Source: Billgrantia gudaonensis (lineage in GTDB: Bacteria; Pseudomonadota; Gammaproteobacteria; Pseudomonadales; Halomonadaceae). Taken from it: DNA of 64,000 nucleotides. Shown piece after piece: positions 36,206-45,515 of the stretch. Position numbers and translations under genes: made by a program. The stretch covers positions 124,001-188,000 of the forward strand of contig NZ_FNES01000008.1 of the NCBI RefSeq assembly GCF_900100195.1. The letters run 5' to 3'. The number at the start of each line of letters is the position of its first letter. Position 1 is the first letter of the stretch. The notes under the pieces were generated by a model. The model was not told where the DNA came from. It ran no database searches and saw nothing but the letters and a program-made list of their open reading frames with translations.

Positions 36206-37189
36206 TCAGGCCGACACGGAACCAACCACCAACTGGATCATGAACGCCGTATAGCCCACGAACAGCGTCAGCAGCGCCAGCCCTTCCAGACGGTTGATGC
36301 GTCCCGGTCGTCCTCGCCAGCCCAAGGCGAACACCGCCATGAGAGCGGTCATGGCGGTCATCATCGTCCAGTCGCGCAGCAACACTTCGCGGGCCACCTC
36401 GATGGGCGCAAGGAGGCCGGCCACACCCACGACCCCGAGCGTGTTGAACAGGTTCGAGCCCACCACGTTTCCCAGCACCAGGTCATGTTCACGGCGTCGC
36501 AGGGCACTGATCGAGGAGGCGAGTTCCGGCAGCGACGTACCCACCGCGACTACCGTGAGCCCGATGATCAGGTCGCTGACGCCGAAACCTTCGGCGATGG
36601 CCACGGCTCCCCAGACCAGCAGGCGCGAACTGGCGATCAGCAAGACCAGGCCGATCGCCGTCCAGGCCAGGCCAGCACGCAATGACATGGGGTGCGCTGC
36701 CAGGCTCTCCTGGGTTTCCCCCGCCAGCGGATCGTTGCCGCTGCGGCGCGCCTCGACGATGGAGTAGCCGATGAAACCCGCCAACAGCGCCAACAACAGC
36801 GCCCCCTCGACACGTGCGATCACGCCTCCCCACATCAGCAGCGCCGACAGCAACGTCACCGCCCCCAGCACGGGGAGCTCGCGACGCACCACGCTGGAGT
36901 GCACCGACAGCGGTGCCAGCAAAGCCACTAGCCCCAGAATCAAACCGATGTTGGCGATGTTGGAACCATAGGCATTGCCCAGTGCCAGGCCGGGGTTTCC
37001 CTGCCCGGCGGCCAGGGCGGAAACCATGAGTTCCGGCGCCGAGGTGCCAAAGCCGATGACCAACATGCCAATGAGCAACGGCGACAGCCCCAGGCGCTGC
37101 GAGCTCGATGCAGCACCCTCCACGAAGCGCTCGGCACTCCACACCAGCAGTACGAGTCCGGCAACGATGGCCATGGCGGGAAGGATCAT
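36206..37189 (-). CDS. Calcium/sodium antiporter (CaxA/YrbG family)
   Basis: A 327-residue K+-dependent Na+/Ca2+ exchanger-family protein with ten helices. The two alpha-repeats carry the ion-binding signatures GFGTSAPELMVSALAA (near residue 47) and VGTSLPELASSISAL (near residue 213). YrbG homologues sit in the inner membrane with unclear physiological direction. It is divergent from pqiA, with an inverted repeat in the gap. Confidence 0.92.
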   Translation of the reverse strand: MILPAMAIVAGLVLLVWSAERFVEGAASSSQRLGLSPLLIGMLVIGFGTSAPELMVSALAAGQGNPGLALGNAYGSNIANIGLILGLVALLAPLSVHSSVVRRELPVLGAVTLLSALLMWGGVIARVEGALLLALLAGFIGYSIVEARRSGNDPLAGETQESLAAHPMSLRAGLAWTAIGLVLLIASSRLLVWGAVAIAEGFGVSDLIIGLTVVAVGTSLPELASSISALRRREHDLVLGNVVGSNLFNTLGVVGVAGLLAPIEVAREVLLRDWTMMTAMTALMAVFALGWRGRPGRINRLEGLALLTLFVGYTAFMIQLVVGSVSA

Positions 37190-37204
37190 GTCAGCTCCTG
37201 GTTC

Positions 37205-37222
37205 ACATTCGCGAACGAATGT
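37205..37222. promoter_or_regulatory. Inverted repeat in the antiporter-pqiA gap
   Basis: ACATTCG-CGAA-CGAATGT is a perfect 7-bp inverted repeat, 15 bases before the antiporter start and 113 before pqiA. The position suits an operator; the protein that might bind it is unknown. Confidence 0.4.
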
Positions 37223-37334
37223 TTGTCTATGGTACGCCCGGCGTCAACATGTCACACTTTGCGGGCCGAGCACATCCGGCCCGGCAGGCGCCATCCGGTG
37301 CCTTCTTTCGTCCACTTTCAGGTCGTCATCGTCG

Positions 37335-38693
37335 GTGCCAAGGCTTCTTCCCATCGCAGCACTGCCGCCAGCCGCCCCCCTGGCCGATCGTTCGCCTCCC
37401 GAGGCGGATCGAGCGCGTCGACGCCTGCGTGCCTGCCACCAGTGCGACTGGCTGGTCACGTTACCGCCGTTGAGACCGGGGGAGAAGGCCGACTGCCCGC
37501 GTTGCGGCCATACCCTGATCACTCGACATCGCTATCCTGCACAGCGCAGCATGGCACTGGCGATATCGGCACTGATCGCCCTGTTTGCCGCCATCGCACT
37601 GCCTTTCGTGAGCTTCAGCGTCGGCGGCATCGGCAATCGCATCGAACTGACCCAGACCGCCACCGCGCTGATCGGCTTTCACCAGCCCATCGTCGCCATC
37701 GCCGTCATCCTGACCATCGTGGTACTCCCCGCCGTCTACCTGATCGGAGTCATCTGGCTCCAGTTCGGCCTGCTGCGCGGCGCACCGCTACCCATGGGAC
37801 GCAGCATCGCCCGCTCGCTGGCCCACCTGCACCCATGGATGATGGCCGACGTCTTCATCGTCGGCGCCCTGGTGAGCCTCATCAAGATTTCCGGCATGGC
37901 CGAGGTGGAGCTCGGCGCCGCCTTCTGGGCTTTCTGCACCTTCGCGGTGCTGCTGCTGGTCACCACGCAGTCCGTGGACGCCGACTGGCTGTGGTTTTCC
38001 CTGGCCGGTGAGCCGCGAGCACCGGCAGGCACCCGCACCGGCACCACGGCAGCTCCCCAGGGGCTCACCGGCTGTCCGACCTGCGGCTTGATCAACCGCC
38101 TATCCAGCAGGGGGCACGGCCTGTGCCGACGCTGCGGCGAGCCTCTCCACACGCGTCATCCGCACAGTCTGCAGCGCACCTGGGCCCTGCTGGCCGCCGC
38201 CGCCGTGCTGTACGTGCCGGCCAATGTCTACCCGATCATGACCACCACCAGCCTGGGCCACGCCTCGCCATCGACCATCATCGGCGGCGTGGTGGAACTG
38301 ATCCAGATGGGCTCGTGGCCGGTGGCCACGGTGATCTTCGTCGCCAGCGTCATCGTGCCGGTCGGCAAACTGGTCGCTCTGGCCTGGCTATGCCTGGTGG
38401 TATCGCGCAGCAATGAGCTCAATGCGGGCGCACGAACCCGCCTCTACCGGCTCACCGAATTCATCGGCCGCTGGTCCATGGTCGATGTCTTCGTGGTCGC
38501 CATCCTGGTGGCATTGATCCGCGCCGGCACGCTGATGTCGATCACGCCCGGCCCGGCAGCCCTTGCCTTCGGTGGCGTGGTAGTGCTTACCATGCTGGCC
38601 GCCATGACGTTCGATCCCCGCTTGATCTGGGACTCTCCCCTTCCTCGTTCGAGCGTCCGGCAGACGGCTGCCCGGCGTGGAGAAGCGCGATGA
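37335..38693 (+). CDS. pqiA: PqiA, paraquat-inducible membrane protein A
   Basis: A 452-residue integral membrane protein with two PqiA modules. Each begins with a zinc-ribbon-like CxxC pair (CHQCDW...CPRCGH and CPTCG...CRRCGE) followed by about four helices. PqiABC moves lipids between membranes. No in-frame ATG precedes the first CHQC; GTG at 37335 gives an E. coli-like length (E. coli 417), but the start is uncertain because no good ribosome site is visible. The stop overlaps pqiB as ATGA. Confidence 0.88.
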   Translation: MPRLLPIAALPPAAPLADRSPPEADRARRRLRACHQCDWLVTLPPLRPGEKADCPRCGHTLITRHRYPAQRSMALAISALIALFAAIALPFVSFSVGGIGNRIELTQTATALIGFHQPIVAIAVILTIVVLPAVYLIGVIWLQFGLLRGAPLPMGRSIARSLAHLHPWMMADVFIVGALVSLIKISGMAEVELGAAFWAFCTFAVLLLVTTQSVDADWLWFSLAGEPRAPAGTRTGTTAAPQGLTGCPTCGLINRLSSRGHGLCRRCGEPLHTRHPHSLQRTWALLAAAAVLYVPANVYPIMTTTSLGHASPSTIIGGVVELIQMGSWPVATVIFVASVIVPVGKLVALAWLCLVVSRSNELNAGARTRLYRLTEFIGRWSMVDVFVVAILVALIRAGTLMSITPGPAALAFGGVVVLTMLAAMTFDPRLIWDSPLPRSSVRQTAARRGEAR

Positions 38694-40366
38694 CCGAACC
38701 TCACCACGATGCCAAGACTGGCGACGACATGCAGCAGGCTCGCGCCACGCCTCAGGCGCGCCTCTCGCCGATCTGGATCGTCCCCATCGTGGCGATCCTG
38801 ATCGGCCTGTGGCTGGTCTACGACAACTACCGCAGTCGTGGCCCGCAGATCACCCTGATCATGGACAATGCCGAAGGCATCGAGGCGGGCAACACCCTGA
38901 TCAAGACCCGCAACGTAGAAGTGGGACGAGTCGAACAAGTACAGCTGGCCGAAGACCTTTCCCATGCCGTCATTACTGCGCGAATGGAGCCCGATACCGA
39001 AGCCCTGCTGCGATCGGACAGCCGCTTCTGGGTGGTCAAGCCGCGCATCGGCAGGGAAGGCATCAGCGGCCTGAACACCGTATTGTCGGGCGCCTACCTT
39101 CAGCTCGAGGCCGGCACGGAAGATGCCCAAGCCCGCGAATTCGAGGTCAGCGACCAGCCCCCGGTGGCACCGGCTGGCGCAGCGGGCATTCGTCTCAACC
39201 TGATCAGTCAGCTCGGCAACTCGCTTCGCCCCGGCGATCCGGTCACCTACCAGGGGTATACCGTGGGCCGGGTCGAGGAAGCCAACTTCGATGCCGATGA
39301 CCAACGCATGCATCATCGAGTCTTCATCGAAAGCCCTTATCACGAACTGGTGACCGACAGCACCCGTTTCTGGTCAGCCAGCGGCATCGACCTGCGCCTC
39401 GATGCCGACGGCATCAAGGTCAACGTCGAATCGCTGGAAGCCCTGCTGGGTGGCGGCATCACCTTCGGCGTACCGGAAGAGCTGCCACGCGGTCGCAGCG
39501 TGGAGCCGGATACCACCTTCACGCTCTATGCCGATGAAGAGAGCGCCCGCCAGGGTACCTTCAACCGCTACCTGGAGTACGTGCTGCTGGTCGACGACTC
39601 GGTACGCGGTCTCTCTCGGGGAGCCCCCGTGGAATTTCGCGGCGTACGCATCGGCACCGTGGCCGCGGTGCCGTGGAATTTCACGGCTACGCAGCCCGAC
39701 TCGCGCAACGGTTTCTCGATACCCGTGCTGATTCGCATCGAGCCCCAGCGACTGGGGATCGAGAACCAGGAGATCGAACTGGAAGAATGGCGCGAGCGAT
39801 TCGACCGCCTGTTCGCAGAAGGATTGCGTGCCTCTCTGAAGAGCGGCAACCTGCTGACCGGCGCCCTCTTCGTCGACGTCGATTTCCAGCGCGACCTGGC
39901 CGGAGAGCACACCCCCGTGACCTTTGCCGAACGCCAGGTCTTCCCTACCACCACGGGCGGCTTTGCGCGCATCGAAGCGCAGGTCACGACGCTGCTCGAC
40001 AAGCTCAATGCCCTCGAAGTCGAACCGCTGTTGAGTAGCCTCGACCGTAATCTGGCAGCCTCGGAATCCACGCTCGACGAAGTGCGCGAGGTCTCTCGTT
40101 CGCTGCAGGCATTGCTCGACGATCCACAAACGCGCAACCTGGCCGGCAACCTCAACGCGACGCTGGAAACCCTGGACGAAACCCTGCAGGGGCTGTCGCC
40201 GGACTCCGTCGCCTATCGCGAGCTGACCGCCACCATGGCGCGTCTCGAGCGTCTGATGCGCGACTTGCAGCCCGTCGCCCGCACGCTGAACGAGAACCCG
40301 CGGGCGCTGCTGTTCGACAGTCTGGAAGTCGACGACCCGATGCCACGCGCACCGCACCGCCCCTGA
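38690..40366 (+). CDS. pqiB: PqiB, MCE-domain inter-membrane lipid transport protein
   Basis: A 558-residue protein with one N-terminal membrane anchor (LSPIWIVPIVAILIGLWLVY, about 25-45) and three MCE/MlaD domains, starting near ITLIMDNAEGIEAGNTLIK, GIRLNLISQLGNSLRPGDPV and VLLVDDSVRGLSRGAPVEF. A coiled C-terminus follows. In E. coli PqiB forms a hexameric tube across the periplasm. It is coupled to pqiA by a four-base overlap. Confidence 0.94.
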   Translation: MTEPHHDAKTGDDMQQARATPQARLSPIWIVPIVAILIGLWLVYDNYRSRGPQITLIMDNAEGIEAGNTLIKTRNVEVGRVEQVQLAEDLSHAVITARMEPDTEALLRSDSRFWVVKPRIGREGISGLNTVLSGAYLQLEAGTEDAQAREFEVSDQPPVAPAGAAGIRLNLISQLGNSLRPGDPVTYQGYTVGRVEEANFDADDQRMHHRVFIESPYHELVTDSTRFWSASGIDLRLDADGIKVNVESLEALLGGGITFGVPEELPRGRSVEPDTTFTLYADEESARQGTFNRYLEYVLLVDDSVRGLSRGAPVEFRGVRIGTVAAVPWNFTATQPDSRNGFSIPVLIRIEPQRLGIENQEIELEEWRERFDRLFAEGLRASLKSGNLLTGALFVDVDFQRDLAGEHTPVTFAERQVFPTTTGGFARIEAQVTTLLDKLNALEVEPLLSSLDRNLAASESTLDEVREVSRSLQALLDDPQTRNLAGNLNATLETLDETLQGLSPDSVAYRELTATMARLERLMRDLQPVARTLNENPRALLFDSLEVDDPMPRAPHRP

Positions 40367-40384
40367 GCCAGGAGGATGCCAAGA

Positions 40385-40990
40385 ATGCATGCCACCCAAC
40401 CGGCCCGTTGCGCGCTTCTCGTGCTTTGCCTGCCGCTCCTGCTGGTGTGGCTGAGCGGCTGCGCCAGTTCGGCCCCACCCGCACAGCGCTACGCACTGCC
40501 GACCTCGCCGGCAGCGGCGACGCCTCCACCGGACTCGCCGACGCACGTGATTCAGGTGACCCTGCCACGCGTGGCCGATTATCTGGACGTCGAAGGCATC
40601 GTCCTGCAACTCGATGACATCACGCTGAACGAAGCGCGCCAGCATGTCTGGGCCGAGCCACTCCCACAGCAGTTGCGGCGCACCTTGCACGCGCGGCTCG
40701 CCACCAACCTTCCGGATACCCGGCTGCTACGCAGCGACGATGCCCCGTCCGCCGATGCCCTGACACTGCATCTCGATGTCGACCGTTTCCAGGGCTTCCA
40801 CGATGGCACCGCCCGCGCCGAAGGTCAGTGGCAACTGCGCGACCCAAGCGGCCAGGCGCTGATCGTCGAAGACTTCAGTGCCTCCACCGAGCTCGCCGAT
40901 GACGGCTATCCGGCACTGGTCCGCGCCCTGGGGAAGAGCTGGAGCCAGGTCGCCGACCGGATCGGCCGGACGATTCGCGACCGTCTCTGA
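40385..40990 (+). CDS. pqiC: PqiC, outer-membrane lipoprotein
   Basis: A 201-residue ABC-type auxiliary lipoprotein (DUF330/PqiC). A lipoprotein signal ends in WLSGC, and the rest contains the typical RYALP start and LPRVADYLDVEGIVLQ block. The second ATG, at 40385, is chosen because AGGAGG at 40370-40375 leaves nine bases before it; the ATG at 40376 would touch the ribosome site. PqiC is thought to dock the PqiB tube at the outer membrane. Confidence 0.9.
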   Translation: MHATQPARCALLVLCLPLLLVWLSGCASSAPPAQRYALPTSPAAATPPPDSPTHVIQVTLPRVADYLDVEGIVLQLDDITLNEARQHVWAEPLPQQLRRTLHARLATNLPDTRLLRSDDAPSADALTLHLDVDRFQGFHDGTARAEGQWQLRDPSGQALIVEDFSASTELADDGYPALVRALGKSWSQVADRIGRTIRDRL

Positions 40991-41029
40991 GCGGCATCGA
41001 AGTCATCGGCTGCATTGCTTCGCAGGGTA

Positions 41030-41038
41030 TGGCATAAT
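41030..41038 (+). promoter_or_regulatory. Candidate extended -10 promoter for rhlE
   Basis: TGGCATAAT fits an extended -10 element (TGn plus CATAAT). A start near 41045 would give rhlE a leader of about 115 bases. Confidence 0.45.
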
Positions 41039-41111
41039 CGTCCGCGCGGCATTGCACGGTTCCTCCTGCCGCACCCCCGATTCCGACTTTCTCACGCCCC
41101 GGCCCGGGACT

Positions 41112-41140
41112 GGCCATGCAACCCCTTGCATGGCATGGCC
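41112..41140 (+). promoter_or_regulatory. Alternative hairpins in the rhlE leader
   Basis: Two mutually exclusive perfect stems share the same bases: GCCATGCAA/TTGCATGGC (41113-41121 with 41126-41134, 4-base loop) and GGCCATGC/GCATGGCC (41112-41119 with 41133-41140, 13-base loop). They end 22 bases before the helicase ATG. Confidence 0.5.
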
Positions 41141-41161
41141 GAGGCGTTTCCCGGAGAACGC

Positions 41162-42463
41162 ATGACCTTTTCCGAACTCGGCCTGCGGGCCGAATTGCTG
41201 CGTGCCGTAGAGGCACAGGGCTACACCACCCCGACTCCCATCCAGCGCCAGGCCATTCCCGCCGTACTGCGTGGCGGAGACCTGCTGGCCAGCGCCCAGA
41301 CCGGTACTGGCAAGACCGCCGGCTTCACCCTGCCGATGCTGCAGCGCCTGGCCGACGGTCGCCGCCCGGCGAAGCGCCAGGTACGAGCCCTGGTACTGAC
41401 CCCGACCCGCGAACTGGCCGCCCAGGTGGGCGAGAGCGTGGCCGACTACGGCCGCCACCTGACCCTGACCAGCCACGTGATCTTCGGCGGCGTAGGCCAG
41501 CAGCCCCAAGTGGATGCCCTGCGCCCCGGCCTGGACGTCCTCGTCGCCACGCCCGGCCGGCTGCTGGACCTTCAGCAGCAAGGCCACGTCGATCTGTCGG
41601 CGGTGGAAATCCTGGTGCTCGACGAAGCGGACCGCATGCTCGACATGGGGTTCATCCATGACATCAAGAAAGTGCTGCGTATGCTCCCTGGAGAGCGCCA
41701 GAACCTGCTCTTCTCGGCGACCTTTTCCAACGAGATCCAGGCACTCGCCGGCAAGCTGCTGAACGCCCCCGAAACCATCGAAGTCGCGTGTCGCAACACC
41801 ACCGCCGAATCCATCGACCAGGCCGTCTACCGCGTCGACCGTGAGCGCAAGCGCGACCTGCTCGCCCACTTGATCACCCACCATCAGTGGTATCAGGTGC
41901 TGGTATTCACACGCACCAAGCACGGCGCCAACCGCCTGGCCGAGCAGCTCTCGAAGCAGGACATCCCGGCCATGGCGATCCATGGCAACAAGAGCCAGTC
42001 GGCACGTACCCGCGCGCTCTCTTCTTTCAAGAGCGGCGAGCTGCAGGTTCTGGTAGCCACCGACATCGCGGCCCGCGGCCTCGACATCAGCGAACTCCCC
42101 CACGTGGTCAACTTCGAGCTGCCCAACGTCGCCGAGGACTATGTGCACCGCATCGGGCGTACCGGCCGCGCCGGCAGCGACGGCCAGGCAGTGTCGTTGG
42201 TCTGCGTCGACGAGCATGGCCTGCTCAAGGGCATCGAGCGGCTGATCAAGCGCGATCTTGAAAAGCGCATCGAGCCGGGATTCGAGCCCGATCCCAACGC
42301 CAAGCCGGAACCCATCGAAACCGGCCGACGCAACGGAGGCGGTCGGGGTCAACCGCGCAAGCCCAGGGCGACCGGCGACCGGCAGGGTCCCTCTCGCCAG
42401 AGCGAGGATTCCGGCCAGGCAGCGCGCCGCCAGCGACGCCGCCCGCGTGCCCGCCAGGCCTGA
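41162..42463 (+). CDS. rhlE: DEAD-box RNA helicase, RhlE-type
   Basis: A 433-residue ATP-dependent RNA helicase. The Q motif ([14 protein letters not shown]), motif I AQTGTGKT (45-52), [31 protein letters not shown] and [10 protein letters not shown] are all present, with a basic, low-complexity tail ([16 protein letters not shown]) as in RhlE. The ATG at 41162 follows GGAGA; the frame extends upstream but without family similarity. It acts in RNA remodelling and ribosome assembly, often at low temperature. The structured leader may control it. Confidence 0.93.
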   Translation: MTFSELGLRAELLRAVEAQGYTTPTPIQRQAIPAVLRGGDLLASAQTGTGKTAGFTLPMLQRLADGRRPAKRQVRALVLTPTRELAAQVGESVADYGRHLTLTSHVIFGGVGQQPQVDALRPGLDVLVATPGRLLDLQQQGHVDLSAVEILVLDEADRMLDMGFIHDIKKVLRMLPGERQNLLFSATFSNEIQALAGKLLNAPETIEVACRNTTAESIDQAVYRVDRERKRDLLAHLITHHQWYQVLVFTRTKHGANRLAEQLSKQDIPAMAIHGNKSQSARTRALSSFKSGELQVLVATDIAARGLDISELPHVVNFELPNVAEDYVHRIGRTGRAGSDGQAVSLVCVDEHGLLKGIERLIKRDLEKRIEPGFEPDPNAKPEPIETGRRNGGGRGQPRKPRATGDRQGPSRQSEDSGQAARRQRRRPRARQA

Positions 42464-42472
42464 CCCAACACA

Positions 42473-42497
42473 TGGCACACGGCGGAAAAGTGTGCCA
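42473..42497 (+). terminator. Hairpin after rhlE
   Basis: An 8-bp perfect stem (TGGCACAC/GTGTGCCA) with a 9-base loop starts nine bases after the rhlE stop. No T-run follows, so terminator function is tentative. Confidence 0.45.
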
Positions 42498-42584
42498 ATG
42501 TAATGCCCCTCTTCATTCCTAGCCGCAGGAGAATGGCGTTGCGATGAGCGGATACCGGCAGCCCCACAATCGGATCCTGTCGCC

Positions 42585-43136
42585 ATGCTGAAGTGGTTAA
42601 CCGGCAAGAAAAGCGTAACGGTCTGGGCCATCAAACAGATCGACGACGGTCTGTTGCACCTGTGCGGGCAGGCTCGAATCGAGGCCAGGGGGAAACGCAG
42701 CGAGGTGCTGTCGCAAATCGCCAGCGGATGCTTCGAAGGGCCCGTCAATATGGCGAGCAATGGCCTGATCCTCAATGCCAGGCAGTTTGCCGCGCTGATT
42801 CCCCTCGAAGACCTCGAGCTGGATTCCCACGGCACCGCACACTGGCAGGGTCGCATCTGGGATCTGGCCCAGGTTCCGCAACGCTGCTGGACTTTCGATG
42901 GCCGGCTCACCGTGCAACGCCAGGTGCAAGACGGTCAGGTCGTGCTGACGAGTACCGAAGACGTCTCGGACATTCGCCGCCAGGCGCATTCGAGCAACGA
43001 TCCGGGCGTCGTCAAGTTCGGTATCTACGGCGCCGAGGAGCATCCCTTGCTGACGCCCAAGGAGCACGAGGTCCGACCCGCCCCTTCGCATTCCAACCGG
43101 TCAAGAGAGTGGCACGGTGACGACGACGAGCGATAG
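42585..43136 (+). CDS. Hypothetical protein of unknown function
   Basis: A 183-residue soluble protein that I do not recognise. No signal peptide, membrane helix or known motif is seen; it is mixed alpha/beta with a basic start (MLKWLTGKKS) and a polar Ser/Pro/Asp-rich tail. It overlaps the MFS gene start by 20 bases, so the two are likely co-expressed. A 15-codon frame (42544-42591) ends across its start codon. The ribosome site before the ATG is weak. Confidence 0.65.
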   Translation: MLKWLTGKKSVTVWAIKQIDDGLLHLCGQARIEARGKRSEVLSQIASGCFEGPVNMASNGLILNARQFAALIPLEDLELDSHGTAHWQGRIWDLAQVPQRCWTFDGRLTVQRQVQDGQVVLTSTEDVSDIRRQAHSSNDPGVVKFGIYGAEEHPLLTPKEHEVRPAPSHSNRSREWHGDDDER

Positions 43137-44331
43137 CGAAAACCGTCGGCGTCTCGTCCTCTTTCTGGTGCTGATGGTGCTGGTGGGGCTCAATTTACGG
43201 CCGGCCCTGTCTTCGCTGGCTCCCCTGCTCGTGCGCATTCAGACGACGACGGGGCTCTCGGCGCTAGCCATTGGCGCGCTCACCACGCTACCGGTACTCT
43301 GTCTGGGCCTGTTCGCACCGCTGGCACCCTGGCTCAGCAAGCGCCTGGGAGCGGAGCGCACCCTCGGCCTCGCACTGGGCATGCTGGCTGTCGGCCTGGT
43401 CTTGCGGGGCCTGCCTCCCAACCCTTTGCTGTTCATCGGTACCCTGCTGGTGGGCGCTTCCATCGGCGTAGCCGGTACCCTGCTGCCGGCACTGGTCAAG
43501 CGAGAAATACCGGGGGGCGCCGACTTGATGACCGGCGTCTATACCATGGCGCTGTGCCTGGGCGGCGCCCTGGGTGCGGGGCTGAGCATTCCTCTGGCCG
43601 AGTGGTTGGGCAGCTGGCGTCTCGGCCTGATCAGCTGGGCGGTGCTGGCCGTAGCGGCGATGATTGCCTGGCAACGTTGCATGCCGCGGCGGCAAGCTCC
43701 ACCACCGTCTTCGGGTGGCGGCTCGATGCGCGACCTGCTCGGTCAACCGCTGGCTTGGCAGGTGATGCTGCTGATGGGGACCCAATCGTCGATCGCCTAC
43801 ATCATCTTCGGCTGGCTACCCACCCTGCTGCAGCTCCGCGGCTACTCGGACGCTCAGGCCGGTTGGCTGATGAGCGCCTCTGTCATGGTGCAGCTGCTCT
43901 CGGCGCTGGGCGCGCCCTGGCTGGCCCGCCTCAGCCGCGACCAGCGTCCGGCGCTGCTGATGGTGCTGGGCTGCGTGGCCTGTGGCCTGTGGCTGTTGCT
44001 GCTCGGCCCGGAAAACTGGCGCTGGGCCGGCGTCGTCTTGCTCGGTCTGGGTCAGGGCGGCAGTTTCAGTCTGACGCTTTCGCTCATCGTGCTACGCACG
44101 GCCACTTCACGCCTGGCGGGCAAGCTTTCCGGCCTGACGCAAGGCGGCGGCTACACCCTGGCTGCCATGGGGCCTCTCGCCGTGGGCTTGCTGCTCCAGT
44201 TCGAAGCCTCGCTGCCCGTTCTGACCGCAGTCCTGCTGGCAATCACCGCCACTGCCGCCGGCCTCGCACTGTTGGCAGGACGCAACCTCCGTCTCGACAT
44301 CGACGAGCACGGAGAGCTGATCACCCGTTGA
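43117..44331 (+). CDS. MFS transporter, CynX/NimT family
   Basis: A 404-residue twelve-helix transporter of the major facilitator superfamily. LVGLNLRPALSSLAPLL in helix 1, WLSKRLGAERTLGLALG after helix 2 and GVAGTLLPALVKREIPGG match the cyanate permease-like CynX group, whose members carry varied small anions or drugs. The start is GTG at 43117 inside the preceding gene. The substrate is unknown; no cyanase gene is nearby. Confidence 0.85.
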   Translation: MTTTSDSENRRRLVLFLVLMVLVGLNLRPALSSLAPLLVRIQTTTGLSALAIGALTTLPVLCLGLFAPLAPWLSKRLGAERTLGLALGMLAVGLVLRGLPPNPLLFIGTLLVGASIGVAGTLLPALVKREIPGGADLMTGVYTMALCLGGALGAGLSIPLAEWLGSWRLGLISWAVLAVAAMIAWQRCMPRRQAPPPSSGGGSMRDLLGQPLAWQVMLLMGTQSSIAYIIFGWLPTLLQLRGYSDAQAGWLMSASVMVQLLSALGAPWLARLSRDQRPALLMVLGCVACGLWLLLLGPENWRWAGVVLLGLGQGGSFSLTLSLIVLRTATSRLAGKLSGLTQGGGYTLAAMGPLAVGLLLQFEASLPVLTAVLLAITATAAGLALLAGRNLRLDIDEHGELITR

Positions 44332-44372
44332 TCGCGCCCGTCCGACAAGGGGCCTCGCCGACCCAGCGGAGT

Positions 44373-44394
44373 GGCAGGATGGTATCATCCTGCC
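44373..44394 (+). promoter_or_regulatory. Perfect hairpin before the asparaginase gene
   Basis: GGCAGGATG-GTAT-CATCCTGCC forms a 9-bp stem with a 4-base loop. It lies 42 bases after the MFS stop and 21 bases before the asparaginase ATG, so it may terminate one gene or structure the leader of the next. No T-run. Confidence 0.5.
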
Positions 44395-44415
44395 CATGCC
44401 CCGACTGGAGCCACC

Positions 44416-45462
44416 ATGCCAACACCCAACCTCATCGACCAGCCCGTACTCATGCTCTACGTGGGCGGCACCATCGGCATGGTGGAAACGACACGCGGCC
44501 TGGCTCCCGGCAGCGACTTCTCGCGCCGCCTGAGCACCGCCCTGGCCCGTCTGCCGGCATCGCGCCAGGCCAAACTGCCCGACCTCGTGATTCGCGAAAG
44601 CGCCCACCCCATCGATTCCAGCAGTGCCACGCCAGCCGACTGGCAGCGACTCGGTAGCGAGATCGCTGCCGCCCTGCCCCAGCATGCCGGCGTGGTGGTG
44701 CTGCACGGCACCGACACCTTGGCATGGAGCGCCTCGAGCCTGGCCTTCCAGCTGCAGGGCGTCGACCGTCCGGTGGTGGTGACCGGTGCGATGCGACCGC
44801 TGGGCTCGGAGGGCAGCGACGCCCTCGACAACGTCGAACTGGCGCTGCAATTCGCCGCACGACCGGCGCTGCAGGAGGTCGCCGTAGCCTTTGGCAATCG
44901 ACTGCTGCGCGGCGCGCGCAGCCGCAAGGTCGCCGGCCGGGAAGCCTTCGTCTCGCCCCACCATCCACCGCTCGGCGAGCGAATCGACGGCGAGGCCATG
45001 CTCTTTCCGGCACATGGCCTCGCCATCCAGCAGGGTAAAACGCCCCATTTCGAACTTGCCGACTATGCCGGTCTGGCCGAGGGAGGAGTGGTCCGTATCG
45101 TGCTATGGCCGGGCATTCAAGCGTGGCAGGTCGCAGCCTGGCTCGAAGACCGACGCGTGAGGGGCGCACTGCTCGAGGTCTGGGGTGGCGGCAACGCCCC
45201 CGATGATCCATGCCTGCTCGCCGCTTTCGCCCGTGCCCGCAGCGAGGGCAAGCTGCTCGCCGCAGTCAGTCAGTGCCCAGCCGGCGGCGTGACCCTGGGG
45301 CGATATGCGGCGGGCATGGGGCTGGCCGAGGCGGGAGTGCTCTCGGGCGACACCATGACCCCGGAAGCCGCTTACACCAAGCTCGTGCATCTCCTGGCCC
45401 TCCCGTTGGACGATGACGAGCGCCGTCGACGCTTTCTCGCCTCCTTGGCCGGTGAGCGTTGA
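44416..45462 (+). CDS. ansA: Type I (cytoplasmic) L-asparaginase
   Basis: A 348-residue asparaginase that hydrolyses asparagine to aspartate and ammonia. The first catalytic Thr lies in YVGGTIGMVET, and the second Thr-Asp-Lys group region is VVLHGTDTLAWSASSLAF. TGAMRPLGSEGSDALDN is also conserved. There is no signal peptide, consistent with the cytoplasmic AnsA type. The ATG at 44416 follows TGGAG; the ATG at 44371 would begin inside the hairpin region. Confidence 0.92.
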   Translation: MPTPNLIDQPVLMLYVGGTIGMVETTRGLAPGSDFSRRLSTALARLPASRQAKLPDLVIRESAHPIDSSSATPADWQRLGSEIAAALPQHAGVVVLHGTDTLAWSASSLAFQLQGVDRPVVVTGAMRPLGSEGSDALDNVELALQFAARPALQEVAVAFGNRLLRGARSRKVAGREAFVSPHHPPLGERIDGEAMLFPAHGLAIQQGKTPHFELADYAGLAEGGVVRIVLWPGIQAWQVAAWLEDRRVRGALLEVWGGGNAPDDPCLLAAFARARSEGKLLAAVSQCPAGGVTLGRYAAGMGLAEAGVLSGDTMTPEAAYTKLVHLLALPLDDDERRRRFLASLAGER

Positions 45463-45515
45463 CGCCACGTGAACGTCTAACGTATCGAAGCGCGCCGTTG
45501 CCGCACCGAACGTCT

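Noticed and set aside
37212..37225. CGAACGAATGTTTG resembles the Bacillus LexA (DinR) box
   Set aside because: Gammaproteobacterial LexA uses CTGT-N8-ACAG; the last base also departs from the DinR consensus. Treated as part of a local inverted repeat instead.
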